Below are positions 35,165-44,697 of a stretch of DNA of 64,000 nt, one piece after another. This stretch comes from an uncultured Aquimarina sp. (GTDB lineage: Bacteria; Bacteroidota; Bacteroidia; Flavobacteriales; Flavobacteriaceae), in the NCBI RefSeq assembly GCF_947500065.1, contig NZ_CANMQT010000003.1:496001-560000 (forward strand), in the 5' to 3' direction. Below the pieces are notes generated by a model. That model was not told the DNA's origin. It ran no database searches and worked only from the letters and a program-made list of their open reading frames with translations. The translations under genes were made by a program, and so were the position numbers. Each line of letters starts with the position of its first letter. The first letter of the stretch is position 1.

Positions 35165-37422
35165 AGACGATGAAAAATATTGACAGTTTTACGCATGTCC
35201 GCGGAGAATCTCTATTTGTAGATGATTTGATTACCAGGCAAGATACTTTGTATGGATTGGTATTTGATTCACCAAAAGCGCACGGAAAAATAAAACACGT
35301 AGATTATACGAAGGCGGAACAAGTAGAGGGCGTTGTAAAAATATTTACATACAAAGACGTTTTGGGCGAAAACCAAATCGGTGGAATTATTCCTGATGAA
35401 CCTTTATGGGCAGAAGATGAAGTTCATTTCTGGGGACAACCTATTGCATTTATTGTAGCAACATCTGAAGCCATTGCAAAAAAAGCGCGTCTGCTTATTG
35501 AGATAGAAATTGAAGAGTTACCTGTAATTACAACAGCAAAGGAAGCTAAAGAAAAACAAAGCTTTATCAATGCACCGCGTTCCTTTACACTAGGAGATAC
35601 GAATGCTGCTTTTTCGGGTTGTGATTATGTAATCGAAGGCGAAACCTTTTCTAATGGTCAGGAGCACCTGTATCTAGAAACACAAGGCTGCTATGCTGTT
35701 CCGCAAGAAAATGGAAGTATCAAGATCACATCCTCTACACAAGGCCCAACAGCAGTACAAAAAACTGCTGCTAAAGTTTTGGGAATACCCATGCACAAAA
35801 TAGAAATAGATGTTATCCGATTAGGTGGAGGTTTTGGTGGAAAAGAGGATCAAGCAACGCCTTGGTCTGTTATGGCAGCAGTTGCTGTGCAACATCTAAA
35901 CAAACCTGTAAAATATATTCTAAACCGCCACGATGATATGCGTATGACCGGAAAACGTCATCCGTATTCTTCTTTTTTCAAAATTGGACTCGATAAGAGT
36001 TTAAAGATAATAGCTTTTGAAGCCGAGTTTTTACAAAACTCTGGTGCTGCAGCAGATTTATCGCCTGCAATTGCTGAAAGAACATTATTTCATGCAACTA
36101 ACAGTTATTTTGTTCCTAATGTCAGCACAACAGTGTATAGTTGTAAAACGAACCTACCACCCAATACAGCATTTAGAGGTTTTGGTGGTCCCCAAGGAAT
36201 GTTTGTTATTGAATCTGCTATTGCCAAAGCAGCAGATGCAATAGGAGTTGATAGACGAAAAATTCAGGAAGCTAATTTATTGGCCGAAAATGATGAATTC
36301 TCTTATGGTCAAATCGCAACAAAAGTTGAAGCTCAAAACACTTGGTTTACGGCAAAAGAAAAATTTGACCTTGATGTACTAGAACAAGAAGTCGCTGACT
36401 TCAATACAGATAATGCTCATTTCAAAAAAGGAATCTCTTTAATGCCCGTTACTTTCGGAATTTCATTTACGAACACGATGATGAATCATGCAAGAGCATT
36501 GATTCATATCTATCAGGACGGTAGCGTTGGCGTGAGTACAGGAGCAGTAGAAATGGGGCAAAGCGTGAATACAAAAATGTTACAAGTTGCTCAAAGTACC
36601 TTGGGTATTTCTGCTTCCAAATTAAAATTAGAAACAACCAATACAACTCGTGTAGCCAATACTTCGCCTTCTGCGGCAAGTGCTACAGCAGATTTGAATG
36701 GAAAAGCTGTATACAAGGCTTGTATCGCATTAATCGAACGATTGAGCAAAGTAGCAGCTAAAATGATTGCAACAGATGTATCCAAAATTTCTTTTAAAGA
36801 GGATTATATTTTCGTAGATGGTAAAAAATCAAATATAAGTTGGGAAGCGACTGTAGCTCAGGCCATGTCAGAAAGAATTGCCTTAACTGAAAATGCACAT
36901 TATGCAACACCCATAATTCATTTTGATAAAACAAAAGAAAAAGGACATCCTTTTGCATATCATGTATATGGGACTGCAATTACACTAGTTACCGTTGATT
37001 GTGTAAGAGGAACTTATGAAATAGATGCTGTAAAAATTGTACATGATTTCGGAAAAAGCATGAATCTCGGAATAGATATCGGACAAGTGGAAGGTGCACT
37101 CGCACAAGGAATTGGCTGGATGACTATGGAAGAAATTGCATATAACAACAATGGACGATTACTATCAAATGCTTTATCGACATATAAAGTGCCTGACATA
37201 TTTTCGGCACCAAAGGTAATCGAAACCATACCTGCAAAAACGGAAGGAAATGATATGGCGATCCAAAAATCTAAAGCTGTTGGCGAACCTCCATTAATGT
37301 ATGGAATTGGTACATATTTTGCCATCCAACAAGCTGTAAAAACTTTCAATAAAAATTATAAACCAAAGTTTGATTCACCATTTACCCCAGAAAAGGTATT
37401 AATGGGATTATACGAAAAGTAA
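35161..37422 (+). CDS. xdhB: Xanthine dehydrogenase-type molybdopterin large subunit
   Basis: This encodes 753 residues. The aldehyde-oxidase/xanthine-dehydrogenase a/b hammerhead is followed by the Mo-binding regions: GQEHLYLETQGCYAVP, GGGFGGKEDQATPW, FRGFGGPQGMFV and the active-site glutamate in GEPPLMYGIG (Glu709). The cofactor is molybdopterin. It oxidises hypoxanthine or xanthine to urate; the exact purine is inferred from context. The pair is typical of the split (two-gene) enzyme of Bacteroidota. No large insert is seen. Confidence 0.93.
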   Translation: MKTMKNIDSFTHVRGESLFVDDLITRQDTLYGLVFDSPKAHGKIKHVDYTKAEQVEGVVKIFTYKDVLGENQIGGIIPDEPLWAEDEVHFWGQPIAFIVATSEAIAKKARLLIEIEIEELPVITTAKEAKEKQSFINAPRSFTLGDTNAAFSGCDYVIEGETFSNGQEHLYLETQGCYAVPQENGSIKITSSTQGPTAVQKTAAKVLGIPMHKIEIDVIRLGGGFGGKEDQATPWSVMAAVAVQHLNKPVKYILNRHDDMRMTGKRHPYSSFFKIGLDKSLKIIAFEAEFLQNSGAAADLSPAIAERTLFHATNSYFVPNVSTTVYSCKTNLPPNTAFRGFGGPQGMFVIESAIAKAADAIGVDRRKIQEANLLAENDEFSYGQIATKVEAQNTWFTAKEKFDLDVLEQEVADFNTDNAHFKKGISLMPVTFGISFTNTMMNHARALIHIYQDGSVGVSTGAVEMGQSVNTKMLQVAQSTLGISASKLKLETTNTTRVANTSPSAASATADLNGKAVYKACIALIERLSKVAAKMIATDVSKISFKEDYIFVDGKKSNISWEATVAQAMSERIALTENAHYATPIIHFDKTKEKGHPFAYHVYGTAITLVTVDCVRGTYEIDAVKIVHDFGKSMNLGIDIGQVEGALAQGIGWMTMEEIAYNNNGRLLSNALSTYKVPDIFSAPKVIETIPAKTEGNDMAIQKSKAVGEPPLMYGIGTYFAIQQAVKTFNKNYKPKFDSPFTPEKVLMGLYEK

Positions 37423-37427
37423 TAATT

Positions 37428-37928
37428 TTGAGGAAGCCCATAAAGTTGCAATACACTACGTCTAATATCTTAAGAGGAGCTATCATCTATAGTTCTGGAG
37501 ATTTGATTGCCTCCTTATTACTAGGAGAATTCTCTATATATCGATTATTAGGAATGATGTTATTGGGAGCAACATTATATGCCTTAGAAATTCCAAACTA
37601 TTTTGCTTGGATTGAGCGTAAAACAAAGGACACACAAGGAATAAAAAAAACACTTGTTAAAACAGTATTAGCAATACTCTATTTTAATCCGTTATGGATT
37701 GCGCGTCATTTGTTATTCATCAAACTTTTTTCTGGTAATTTTAATCAAATCAACTTAAATTTACTGGAAATAGCAGGATTATCATTTTTAGTCAACATCC
37801 CTATATCGTTTGTGGCTAATTATTTAATTCAAAATAAAGTAAACCTACATTGGCGATTTTTGGCTAGTGCTATCTTCTCTGCTTTGATGGCTATTTATTA
37901 TGCATTAAGCGAAGTGATTTTCAATTAA
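37428..37928 (+). CDS. Mpv17/PMP22-like membrane protein
   Basis: The 166-residue, four-helix protein starts at TTG, 5 bases after xdhB, and ends 8 bases before xdhC, so it is part of the operon. The first helix, RGAIIYSSGDLIASLLLGEF, recalls the GDxIxQ motif of Mpv17/PMP22 proteins. YALEIPNYFAWIERK and the helices GLSFLVNIPISFVANYLI and FLASAIFSALMAIYYALSEV follow. The family resemblance is weak and by eye. Placed in a purine-oxidation operon it could be a transporter or an enzyme anchor. Confidence 0.6.
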   Translation: MRKPIKLQYTTSNILRGAIIYSSGDLIASLLLGEFSIYRLLGMMLLGATLYALEIPNYFAWIERKTKDTQGIKKTLVKTVLAILYFNPLWIARHLLFIKLFSGNFNQINLNLLEIAGLSFLVNIPISFVANYLIQNKVNLHWRFLASAIFSALMAIYYALSEVIFN

Positions 37929-37936
37929 CAAAACGT

Positions 37937-38887
37937 ATGAAATTCTGGCAACATCTTTTATCAAAATTACAAGATACCCAAAACGTATATCTACTAACTG
38001 TTATAGAAAATATTGGCAGTTCTCCTGGTAGAAAAGGATTCAAAATGCTGGTCGCTGAAGATGGTTTTATTTTTGGTTCTATTGGTGGCGGTGTTATGGA
38101 ATTTTCGCTAGTTGAAGAAGCTAAGGAATTACTACACACTGGTGATTTGAAAATCTTTTTGAAAAAACAAATACATCAAGGCCATAAACAAAATGGCTCT
38201 GGAATGATTTGTTCTGGAGAACAGACTGTAGTCTTTCACCCATTAAATGCTCAACACATTTCTATTATTGAAGATATTCTAGATTGTTTGCAAAACAATG
38301 TAAAAGGAACGTTTGTCGCAACACCTACTTCAATCGGTTTTTCTAAAGAACAACTAGCCAATAAATTCGAATACCGGATAACATCACCTCTAGATTGGTT
38401 TTTTAAAGAACATATAGGTTTTACAGATACATTATACATTGTTGGCGGAGGTCATGTTAGCGTAGCAGTTTCTGAACTGTTTGTTACTCTTGGATTTCAT
38501 GTAGTAGTTTTTGATAATCGAGAACACCTAAATACACTTGAATTAAACACTAGCGCCCACCAGAAATTAATAGTAGATTTCAATGAAATAGCAAATTACG
38601 TTTCTGAAGGTTCAGGCAATTATGTAGCTATTATGACCAACAGATATATCGATGATAAATTAGTACTAAATAAACTTATTAGAAAAAGCTTTGCATACAT
38701 AGGTGTACTTGGTAGCACTGCAAAACTAAAAACAATGTGGGAGGTTTTACAAAAAGAAGGTATTGAAATGTCCGAATTAAACATAGTTCACGCACCTATT
38801 GGACTTGCAATAAAAAGCCAGACGCCTCATGAGATTGCAGTAAGCATTGCTGCTGAAGTTATTAAGATCAAAAATATGAACCAATAA
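37937..38887 (+). CDS. xdhC: XdhC-family molybdenum cofactor chaperone
   Basis: The 316-residue protein has the XdhC N-terminal domain with SSPGRKGFKMLV and GSIGGGVMEFSLVEEA, then the Rossmann-like XdhC C-terminal domain with YIVGGGHVSVAVSELF, VFDNRE, and the end motif HAPIGLAIKSQTPHEIAVSIAAEVI. It inserts and sulfurates the Mo cofactor in xanthine dehydrogenase. It follows the membrane protein by 8 bases. This context confirms that the oxidoreductase pair is a molybdenum enzyme. Confidence 0.92.
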   Translation: MKFWQHLLSKLQDTQNVYLLTVIENIGSSPGRKGFKMLVAEDGFIFGSIGGGVMEFSLVEEAKELLHTGDLKIFLKKQIHQGHKQNGSGMICSGEQTVVFHPLNAQHISIIEDILDCLQNNVKGTFVATPTSIGFSKEQLANKFEYRITSPLDWFFKEHIGFTDTLYIVGGGHVSVAVSELFVTLGFHVVVFDNREHLNTLELNTSAHQKLIVDFNEIANYVSEGSGNYVAIMTNRYIDDKLVLNKLIRKSFAYIGVLGSTAKLKTMWEVLQKEGIEMSELNIVHAPIGLAIKSQTPHEIAVSIAAEVIKIKNMNQ

Positions 38888-38940
38888 TATATTTTGTTTC
38901 TTAATCTAAAAAAATTACATTTCCACTCAATATTTATTCA

Positions 38941-38975
38941 TGATTAAATGGTCAAAAAATCTTACTATTTAATCA
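38941..38975. promoter_or_regulatory. Inverted repeat upstream of guanine deaminase
   Basis: TGATTAAAT (38941-38949) and ATTTAATCA (38967-38975) form a perfect 9-base stem with a 17-base loop, 25 bases before the ATG. It could be an operator or a transcript structure. No consensus promoter is visible. Confidence 0.35.
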
Positions 38976-38999
38976 AACTATAATACAAAATTAAGACAC

Positions 39000-39476
39000 A
39001 TGACTGAGGAGGATAAGAAATTTATGAGACGTGCAATCGAACTTGCAGAAAATGGTATGGATACCAATACAGGAGGTCCATTTGGAGCAGTGATTGTAAA
39101 AAATGGTGAAATAATAGCAGAAGGATGTAACAAGGTTACCTCACAGAATGATCCTACCGCACATGCAGAAGTAGATGCGATCCGCACAGCTTGCAAAAAA
39201 TTAGATACTTTTCAGTTAGAAGATTGTATTATTTATACTTCTTGTGAGCCTTGCCCAATGTGTTTGGGAGCTATCTATTGGGCTAGACCAAAAAAGGTGT
39301 TTTACGGATGTACTCGCGAAGATGCTGCTGACATTGAATTTGATGACCAATTAATTTATGATGAAATTGCAGTAGGTATTTCTAATAGACAAATAGAGTT
39401 CACGAACGTATTGAGAGATGAAGCGTTAAAAGTTTTTAAGAAATGGGATTCAAAATCTGACAGAACAGAGTATTGA
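39000..39476 (+). CDS. guaD: Guanine deaminase (cytidine-deaminase fold)
   Basis: The 158-residue protein has the zinc site His55-Ala-Glu57 (TAHAEVDAI) and Cys85/Cys88 in TSCEPCPMCLGAIYW. FYGCTREDAADIEFDD in the C-terminal half is the pattern that separates guanine deaminases from tRNA adenosine deaminases. It converts guanine to xanthine, the substrate of the enzyme encoded just upstream. It is separated from xdhC by 112 bases with its own inverted repeat, so it may be regulated separately. Confidence 0.9.
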   Translation: MTEEDKKFMRRAIELAENGMDTNTGGPFGAVIVKNGEIIAEGCNKVTSQNDPTAHAEVDAIRTACKKLDTFQLEDCIIYTSCEPCPMCLGAIYWARPKKVFYGCTREDAADIEFDDQLIYDEIAVGISNRQIEFTNVLRDEALKVFKKWDSKSDRTEY

Positions 39477-39514
39477 TTTAAGATTAATTGCTTTACTTCT
39501 ATTCATCTAGAATT

Positions 39515-39716
39515 ACCTTTCGAGAGCCTCAGGGTTCGTGATCTGAGGACTATACTTCGGTAAATTCAGCATCAGCGGAGTGTATCAGTAAACTGAGCAT
39601 ATGCGGACTGAGCGGAGTCGAAGTCCAACTCATATGAAATTAGGATTCGAGTGCCTAATCCTTCTGTGTAATGACTTTTCGAGTTCGTTTTGTGGGCTGA
39701 GGCTCTCGAAGCACAC
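39515..39716. repeat. Hairpin repeat block (three units) in a 337-base gap
   Basis: The gap 39477-39813 has no gene. Units: ACCTT/AGGGT in reverse orientation with one wobble (39515-39535), GGACT/AGTCC with loop GAGCGGAGTCGA (39605-39626), and GTGGGCT/AGCACAC with one mismatch (39692-39716). Fragments of the same family lie between. Confidence 0.7.
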
Positions 39717-39786
39717 TCTTCAAATTATAACAGGTATTTAACAATTGTAAAAGCCAACCCCATTTTACTAAGAACTATCAAATAAC

Positions 39787-39794
39787 TACATTTG
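39787..39794 (+). promoter_or_regulatory. -7 box of the uvrA promoter
   Basis: TACATTTG fits TAnnTTTG and is 19 bases before the uvrA ATG. A -33 TTG is not clear (CATTTTACT lies there). Confidence 0.45.
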
Positions 39795-39813
39795 CAATCT
39801 TGGTTAAAAATTT

Positions 39814-42645
39814 ATGGCAATATCAGATGATAATATTGAGGTTTTAGGTGCAAGAGTTCATAATCTTAAGAACATTGACGTAACAATACCTCGTGAAAAA
39901 TTAGTAGTAATTACCGGGCTTTCTGGTTCTGGTAAATCATCACTAGCTTTTGACACAATTTATGCAGAAGGACAACGTAGATATATCGAAACATTTTCTG
40001 CATATGCCAGGCAGTTTCTAGGTAGTCTAGAACGACCAGATGTTGATAAAATAGATGGCCTATCTCCTGTAATTGCTATTGAACAAAAAACAACTAGCAA
40101 AAGCCCTAGAAGTACCGTAGGAACTATTACCGAAATATATGATTTCCTAAGACTTCTATTTGCACGTGGTAGTGATGCCTATAGCTATAACACTGGTGAA
40201 AAAATGGTAAGCTATAGTGATGAACAAATTAAAGAACTAATCCTCAAAGATTTTAACGGAAAAAAAATCAATATACTTGCTCCTGTTGTTCGCTCTAGAA
40301 AAGGACATTATCGAGAGCTTTTTGAGCAAATTGCTAAACAAGGTTTTGTAAAAGTTCGTACAGATGGTGAAATCAAAGATATCACCAAGGGCATGAAACT
40401 AGATCGTTATAAAAATCACGATATAGAGATTGTTATAGATCGTATAGCGGTCGCAGATGACAAGGACAATTCTAAACGTTTGATGGAAACTATCAATACC
40501 GCTATGTATCATGGTGATGATGTACTTATGGTTATTGAGCAAGGATCAACAGAAGCACGATTCTTTAGTCGGAATTTAATGTGCCCCTCAAGTGGGATTT
40601 CATATCCAAACCCAGAGCCTAATAACTTTTCATTTAACTCTCCAAAAGGTGCTTGTCCAAAATGTAATGGAATTGGAAATCTCTATGAGGTTAATATCAA
40701 AAAAATCATTCCTGATGATTCTAAATCCATTAAAAGTGGTGGTTTAGTGCCTCAAGGTCCACAAAAGAACAACTGGATTTTTAAACAACTAGAGTTAATC
40801 GCTCAACGATATGATTTTAAACTAAGTGATCCTATTAAAAAAATCCCTGAAGAAGCGATGGAAGTCATTCTTTATGGAGGAAAAGAAAAATTCAGTATTA
40901 ATAGTAAAACACTAGGCGTTACCAGAGAATATAAAATTGACTTTGAAGGTATCGCCACTTTTATTGATACTACTTATACCAATAATGATTCTACATCTTT
41001 GCGCAGATGGGCAAAGGATTTTATGGATAATATTGAATGTCCAACATGCGATGGATCCAGGCTTCGTAAAGAATCTTTATACTTTAAAGTTGGAGAAAAA
41101 AATATAGCTGATCTAGCAAATATGGATATCAGTGAACTGGCTACATGGTTCAAAGACCTTCCTGATACACTTAATGAAAAACAAAAACAGATTTCAGGAG
41201 AAATTCTTAAAGAAATCAATACCAGACTACAATTCTTAATTGATGTTGGATTAACTTATCTATCTCTAAACAGAAGTAGCAAATCACTTTCTGGAGGAGA
41301 AGCACAGCGTATTCGTTTAGCTACTCAGATTGGCTCACAATTAGTTGGTGTACTATATATTTTGGATGAACCAAGTATTGGACTGCACCAGCGAGATAAT
41401 GAAAAACTAATTAATTCACTTGTTCAACTAAGAGATATAGGAAATTCGGTTATCGTGGTAGAACATGATAAGGATATGATTGAACGAGCAGATCATGTGA
41501 TTGATATTGGTCCTAGAGCAGGAAAACACGGAGGTGAAATTATCAGTGAAGGTACTCCTGAAGATTTAAGAACCCATGCAACATTAACCGCTGATTATTT
41601 AAGTGGTAAAAGACAAATAGAAGTTCCTGCAAAAAGAAGAAAAGGAAATGGTAAGAAGATTTCTTTAACAGGTGCTACCGGAAATAACTTAAAAAATGTA
41701 TCAATAGATATTCCTTTAGGTAAGATGGTAGCTGTTACTGGAGTTTCTGGTAGTGGTAAATCAACACTAATAAACGAAACCCTATACCCTATTTTAAATG
41801 CATATTATTTTAATGGTGTTAAAAAACCAATGCCATACAAAAAAATAAAAGGTCTAGAACATGCAGATAAAGTAATTGATATTAATCAATCTCCTATTGG
41901 ACGTACACCAAGATCTAATCCTGCTACGTATACCGGAGTTTTTTCTGAAATTAGAACATTATTCTCTAAAACTCCCGAAGCTATGATTCGTGGATATAAA
42001 CCGGGACGTTTTAGCTTTAATGTCACTGGAGGAAGATGTGAAACATGTAAAGGAGGTGGTTTACGTGTCATCGAAATGAATTTTTTACCAGATGTTTACG
42101 TGGAATGTGAAACGTGCCAAGGAAAAAGATTTAATAGAGAAACTTTAGAAATAAGATATAAAGGAAAATCTATTTCTGATGTATTAGAAATGACCATCAA
42201 TGAGTCCTGTGATTTTTTTGATCAAATTCCCAAAATATTCAGAAAACTAAAAACAATCAGAAGTGTTGGCTTAGGATACATTACCTTAGGGCAGCAATCC
42301 ACTACATTATCTGGTGGCGAGGCACAACGAATTAAATTAGCTACAGAATTATCTAAAAGAGATACTGGAAATACTTTTTATATATTAGACGAGCCTACAA
42401 CGGGTCTTCATTTTGAAGATATCAGGGTATTAATGGAGGTATTGAATGAATTAGTGAACAAAGGAAACACTGTGTTAATTATAGAACATAATCTGGATGT
42501 TGTAAAAATGGCAGATTATATTATCGACATTGGATATGAAGGAGGAAGAAATGGAGGCGAGGTTGTAGCAAAAGGAACTCCTGAAGAAATTATTAAAAAT
42601 AAAAAAAGCTATACCGCTAAGTTTTTGAAAAAGGAATTAGCATAG
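39814..42645 (+). CDS. uvrA: Excinuclease ABC subunit A
   Basis: The 943 residues are full length. Two ABC ATPases are visible: Walker [10 protein letters not shown] near residue 35 and GVSGSGKST near 646; signatures [15 protein letters not shown] and [15 protein letters not shown]. The C-terminal zinc finger CETCKGGG...CETCQG is intact. The first zinc module is odd: its leading pair is Cys257-Pro-Ser-Ser260 instead of CxxC, while Cys281 and Cys284 are kept. UvrA finds DNA lesions and loads UvrB. It is likely co-transcribed with the LOG-family gene 73 bases on. Confidence 0.97.
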   Translation: MAISDDNIEVLGARVHNLKNIDVTIPREKLVVITGLSGSGKSSLAFDTIYAEGQRRYIETFSAYARQFLGSLERPDVDKIDGLSPVIAIEQKTTSKSPRSTVGTITEIYDFLRLLFARGSDAYSYNTGEKMVSYSDEQIKELILKDFNGKKINILAPVVRSRKGHYRELFEQIAKQGFVKVRTDGEIKDITKGMKLDRYKNHDIEIVIDRIAVADDKDNSKRLMETINTAMYHGDDVLMVIEQGSTEARFFSRNLMCPSSGISYPNPEPNNFSFNSPKGACPKCNGIGNLYEVNIKKIIPDDSKSIKSGGLVPQGPQKNNWIFKQLELIAQRYDFKLSDPIKKIPEEAMEVILYGGKEKFSINSKTLGVTREYKIDFEGIATFIDTTYTNNDSTSLRRWAKDFMDNIECPTCDGSRLRKESLYFKVGEKNIADLANMDISELATWFKDLPDTLNEKQKQISGEILKEINTRLQFLIDVGLTYLSLNRSSKSLSGGEAQRIRLATQIGSQLVGVLYILDEPSIGLHQRDNEKLINSLVQLRDIGNSVIVVEHDKDMIERADHVIDIGPRAGKHGGEIISEGTPEDLRTHATLTADYLSGKRQIEVPAKRRKGNGKKISLTGATGNNLKNVSIDIPLGKMVAVTGVSGSGKSTLINETLYPILNAYYFNGVKKPMPYKKIKGLEHADKVIDINQSPIGRTPRSNPATYTGVFSEIRTLFSKTPEAMIRGYKPGRFSFNVTGGRCETCKGGGLRVIEMNFLPDVYVECETCQGKRFNRETLEIRYKGKSISDVLEMTINESCDFFDQIPKIFRKLKTIRSVGLGYITLGQQSTTLSGGEAQRIKLATELSKRDTGNTFYILDEPTTGLHFEDIRVLMEVLNELVNKGNTVLIIEHNLDVVKMADYIIDIGYEGGRNGGEVVAKGTPEEIIKNKKSYTAKFLKKELA

Positions 42646-42718
42646 TTATAATATCAAAATATAAACAATTAATAAAAAGCTACATCAGTTATTCACTGAA
42701 AGCTATAAAAGATAATTT

Positions 42719-43408
42719 ATGAGAAAAGAACAACACCACAAGGGATGGAATGAAATAAAAACAAATGATTCTTGGGCTATTTTTAAGATCATGGGAGAAT
42801 TTGTGAATGGATTTGAAAGAATGAGCAAAATTGGACCTTGCGTATCCATTTTTGGATCTGCCAGAACCAAAACTGATGACAAGTACTACCAACTAACCGT
42901 AGATGTAGCTCAAAAAATTGTGGAGCATGGATATGGAGTTATTACGGGAGGTGGTCCTGGTATTATGGAAGCTGGTAATAAAGGAGCACATTTAGGTGGC
43001 GGAACATCAGTTGGACTTAATATAGAACTACCATTCGAACAACATGACAATCCATATATCGATAGTGATAAAAGCTTAGATTTTGATTACTTCTTTGTTC
43101 GTAAAGTAATGTTCGTAAAATACTCTCAGGGATTTGTAGTAATGCCAGGAGGATTCGGAACATTAGATGAGCTATTTGAAGCGATCACTTTAATACAAAC
43201 CAAAAAAATTGCAGTATTTCCTATTATTTTAGTAAGTACTGAGTTCTGGGGTGGACTAATGGGCTGGGTTAAAAGTACTTTATTAAGTAAATTTGGTAAT
43301 ATTAGTGCAGGAGATATGGATTTGATACACGTAGTAGATACGCCAGAAGAAGTATTGGACATATTAGATAAGTTCTACGGAGAATATAATTTAAGTCCAA
43401 ATTTCTAA
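42719..43408 (+). CDS. LOG/TIGR00730-family Rossmann protein
   Basis: The 229-residue protein contains VITGGGPGIMEAGNKGA and the family motif MPGGFGTLDELFEAITLIQT. Such proteins are often nucleotide 5'-monophosphate phosphoribohydrolases, as in plant LOG and bacterial PpnN-type enzymes, releasing a free base from a nucleotide. Motif spacing suggests an active enzyme. It follows uvrA and precedes the secreted nuclease-fold gene by 38 bases, forming a possible four-gene run with no clear common role. Confidence 0.88.
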   Translation: MRKEQHHKGWNEIKTNDSWAIFKIMGEFVNGFERMSKIGPCVSIFGSARTKTDDKYYQLTVDVAQKIVEHGYGVITGGGPGIMEAGNKGAHLGGGTSVGLNIELPFEQHDNPYIDSDKSLDFDYFFVRKVMFVKYSQGFVVMPGGFGTLDELFEAITLIQTKKIAVFPIILVSTEFWGGLMGWVKSTLLSKFGNISAGDMDLIHVVDTPEEVLDILDKFYGEYNLSPNF

Positions 43409-43446
43409 GAAACATATCTTTTCGCACAAACTCAACAAGCTCAACA

Positions 43447-44697
43447 ATGAAAAGAATATTAATAATCGTTATAGTGTTTTGTAGTGCTCAAATTTCATTT
43501 GGGCAAGCTACTATTAAGACTATGTTTTATAACGTATTAAATTATCCTACAGCACCTCCAGACAATAGAGAAGAAATATTAGAAACCATTATCGATAGTT
43601 ATGAACCTGATATTTTTATGATATGTGAATTGGAAACCGAAGCTGGTGGTGATGAAATATTGAATAACTCCTTAAACGACGATAATAACAATTATTCAAG
43701 CGCTCCCTTTTTATTTAATTTTTCTAACTCTGATGTAGAACTACATCAATTATTATATTACAACAATCAAAAGTTTACCTTAGTACAAAGTCAAAGACTA
43801 ATAAATGCGCTTAGGGATATTAATTGGTATACCTTGGAATTAATCTCAGACAATCAGGTTAATAACCCAATCAGAATAGAAATTTTCATCACACATCTTA
43901 AAGCTAGTAGAGGTGCTGATAATGAGGACAAGCGTTTCGATATGGTAAAAGTATTTACAGACAACTTAGTGAACTTAGATGAAAACGCATATGTGATTTT
44001 TGCAGGAGATTTAAACGTATACTCTTCTAACGAACCCGCTTATCGAGAATTACTGGATCGAGATAATAAAATTGTTATGGTGGATCCAATTGATGCTCCT
44101 GGTGAATGGTCCAGTAATGATACTTTTACAAATATTCATACCCAAAGTACGCGAATCAATAGTGATGATTTTGGTGAATTTGGAAGTGGTGGCGGACTGG
44201 ATGATCGGTTTGATTTTATCTTAATATCAGAAAATATGATGAATAGTTCTGAATTAAGTTATATCCCTAACACATACGATTCTTATGGTAATAACGGCAA
44301 TTGTTATAATCAGCGAATTGACGATGTTGACTGTACAGGATCATTTGATAGTGGATTAAGAGATGCTTTATACAATATGAGCGACCACCTACCAGTGGTT
44401 ATGGAATTGCAAGTTGATCAACAATTTTTGAGTACTCCGGAGTTTGTAGAAACTACAAAAACGATACAATTAAACAGTGGTACTATAATTGATGATCAAT
44501 TATCAATACAAATTAATAATAACTCAGCGCCAATTGATTTCAAAATTTATGATACTTTGGGACAAGAAATAAAATCATTTTCTGCAGAAGGAAACAGTGT
44601 TACAAATATCTCTGTTTCTGAATTAAATAATGGAATATACTATCTTGTGCCAACGAGTATCTATAGTAAAACGATTAAATTTTTAAAGAGAAGTTGA
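43447..44697 (+). CDS. Secreted endonuclease/exonuclease/phosphatase-fold protein with T9SS domain
   Basis: The 416 residues have a signal peptide ending near SFGQ. The EEP fold covers about 25-325: FAGDLNVYSSNEPAYRELL, DDRFDFILISENM and YNMSDHLPVVMELQVD carry the metal and catalytic His/Asp residues. The C-terminal part (about 345-416), with FKIYDTLGQEIKSF, a turn, then LNNGIYYLVPTS, resembles a type A sorting domain of the type IX secretion system, so the protein is probably secreted or surface-attached. The substrate could be nucleic acid or a phosphate ester. Translation of the next gene begins in its stop codon. Confidence 0.88.
   Translation: MKRILIIVIVFCSAQISFGQATIKTMFYNVLNYPTAPPDNREEILETIIDSYEPDIFMICELETEAGGDEILNNSLNDDNNNYSSAPFLFNFSNSDVELHQLLYYNNQKFTLVQSQRLINALRDINWYTLELISDNQVNNPIRIEIFITHLKASRGADNEDKRFDMVKVFTDNLVNLDENAYVIFAGDLNVYSSNEPAYRELLDRDNKIVMVDPIDAPGEWSSNDTFTNIHTQSTRINSDDFGEFGSGGGLDDRFDFILISENMMNSSELSYIPNTYDSYGNNGNCYNQRIDDVDCTGSFDSGLRDALYNMSDHLPVVMELQVDQQFLSTPEFVETTKTIQLNSGTIIDDQLSIQINNNSAPIDFKIYDTLGQEIKSFSAEGNSVTNISVSELNNGIYYLVPTSIYSKTIKFLKRS

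Noticed and set aside
36017..36244. Frames inside xdhB on both strands, including several near 36.4-37.3 kb
   Set aside because: All lie within the molybdenum subunit gene and lack independent signs of coding.
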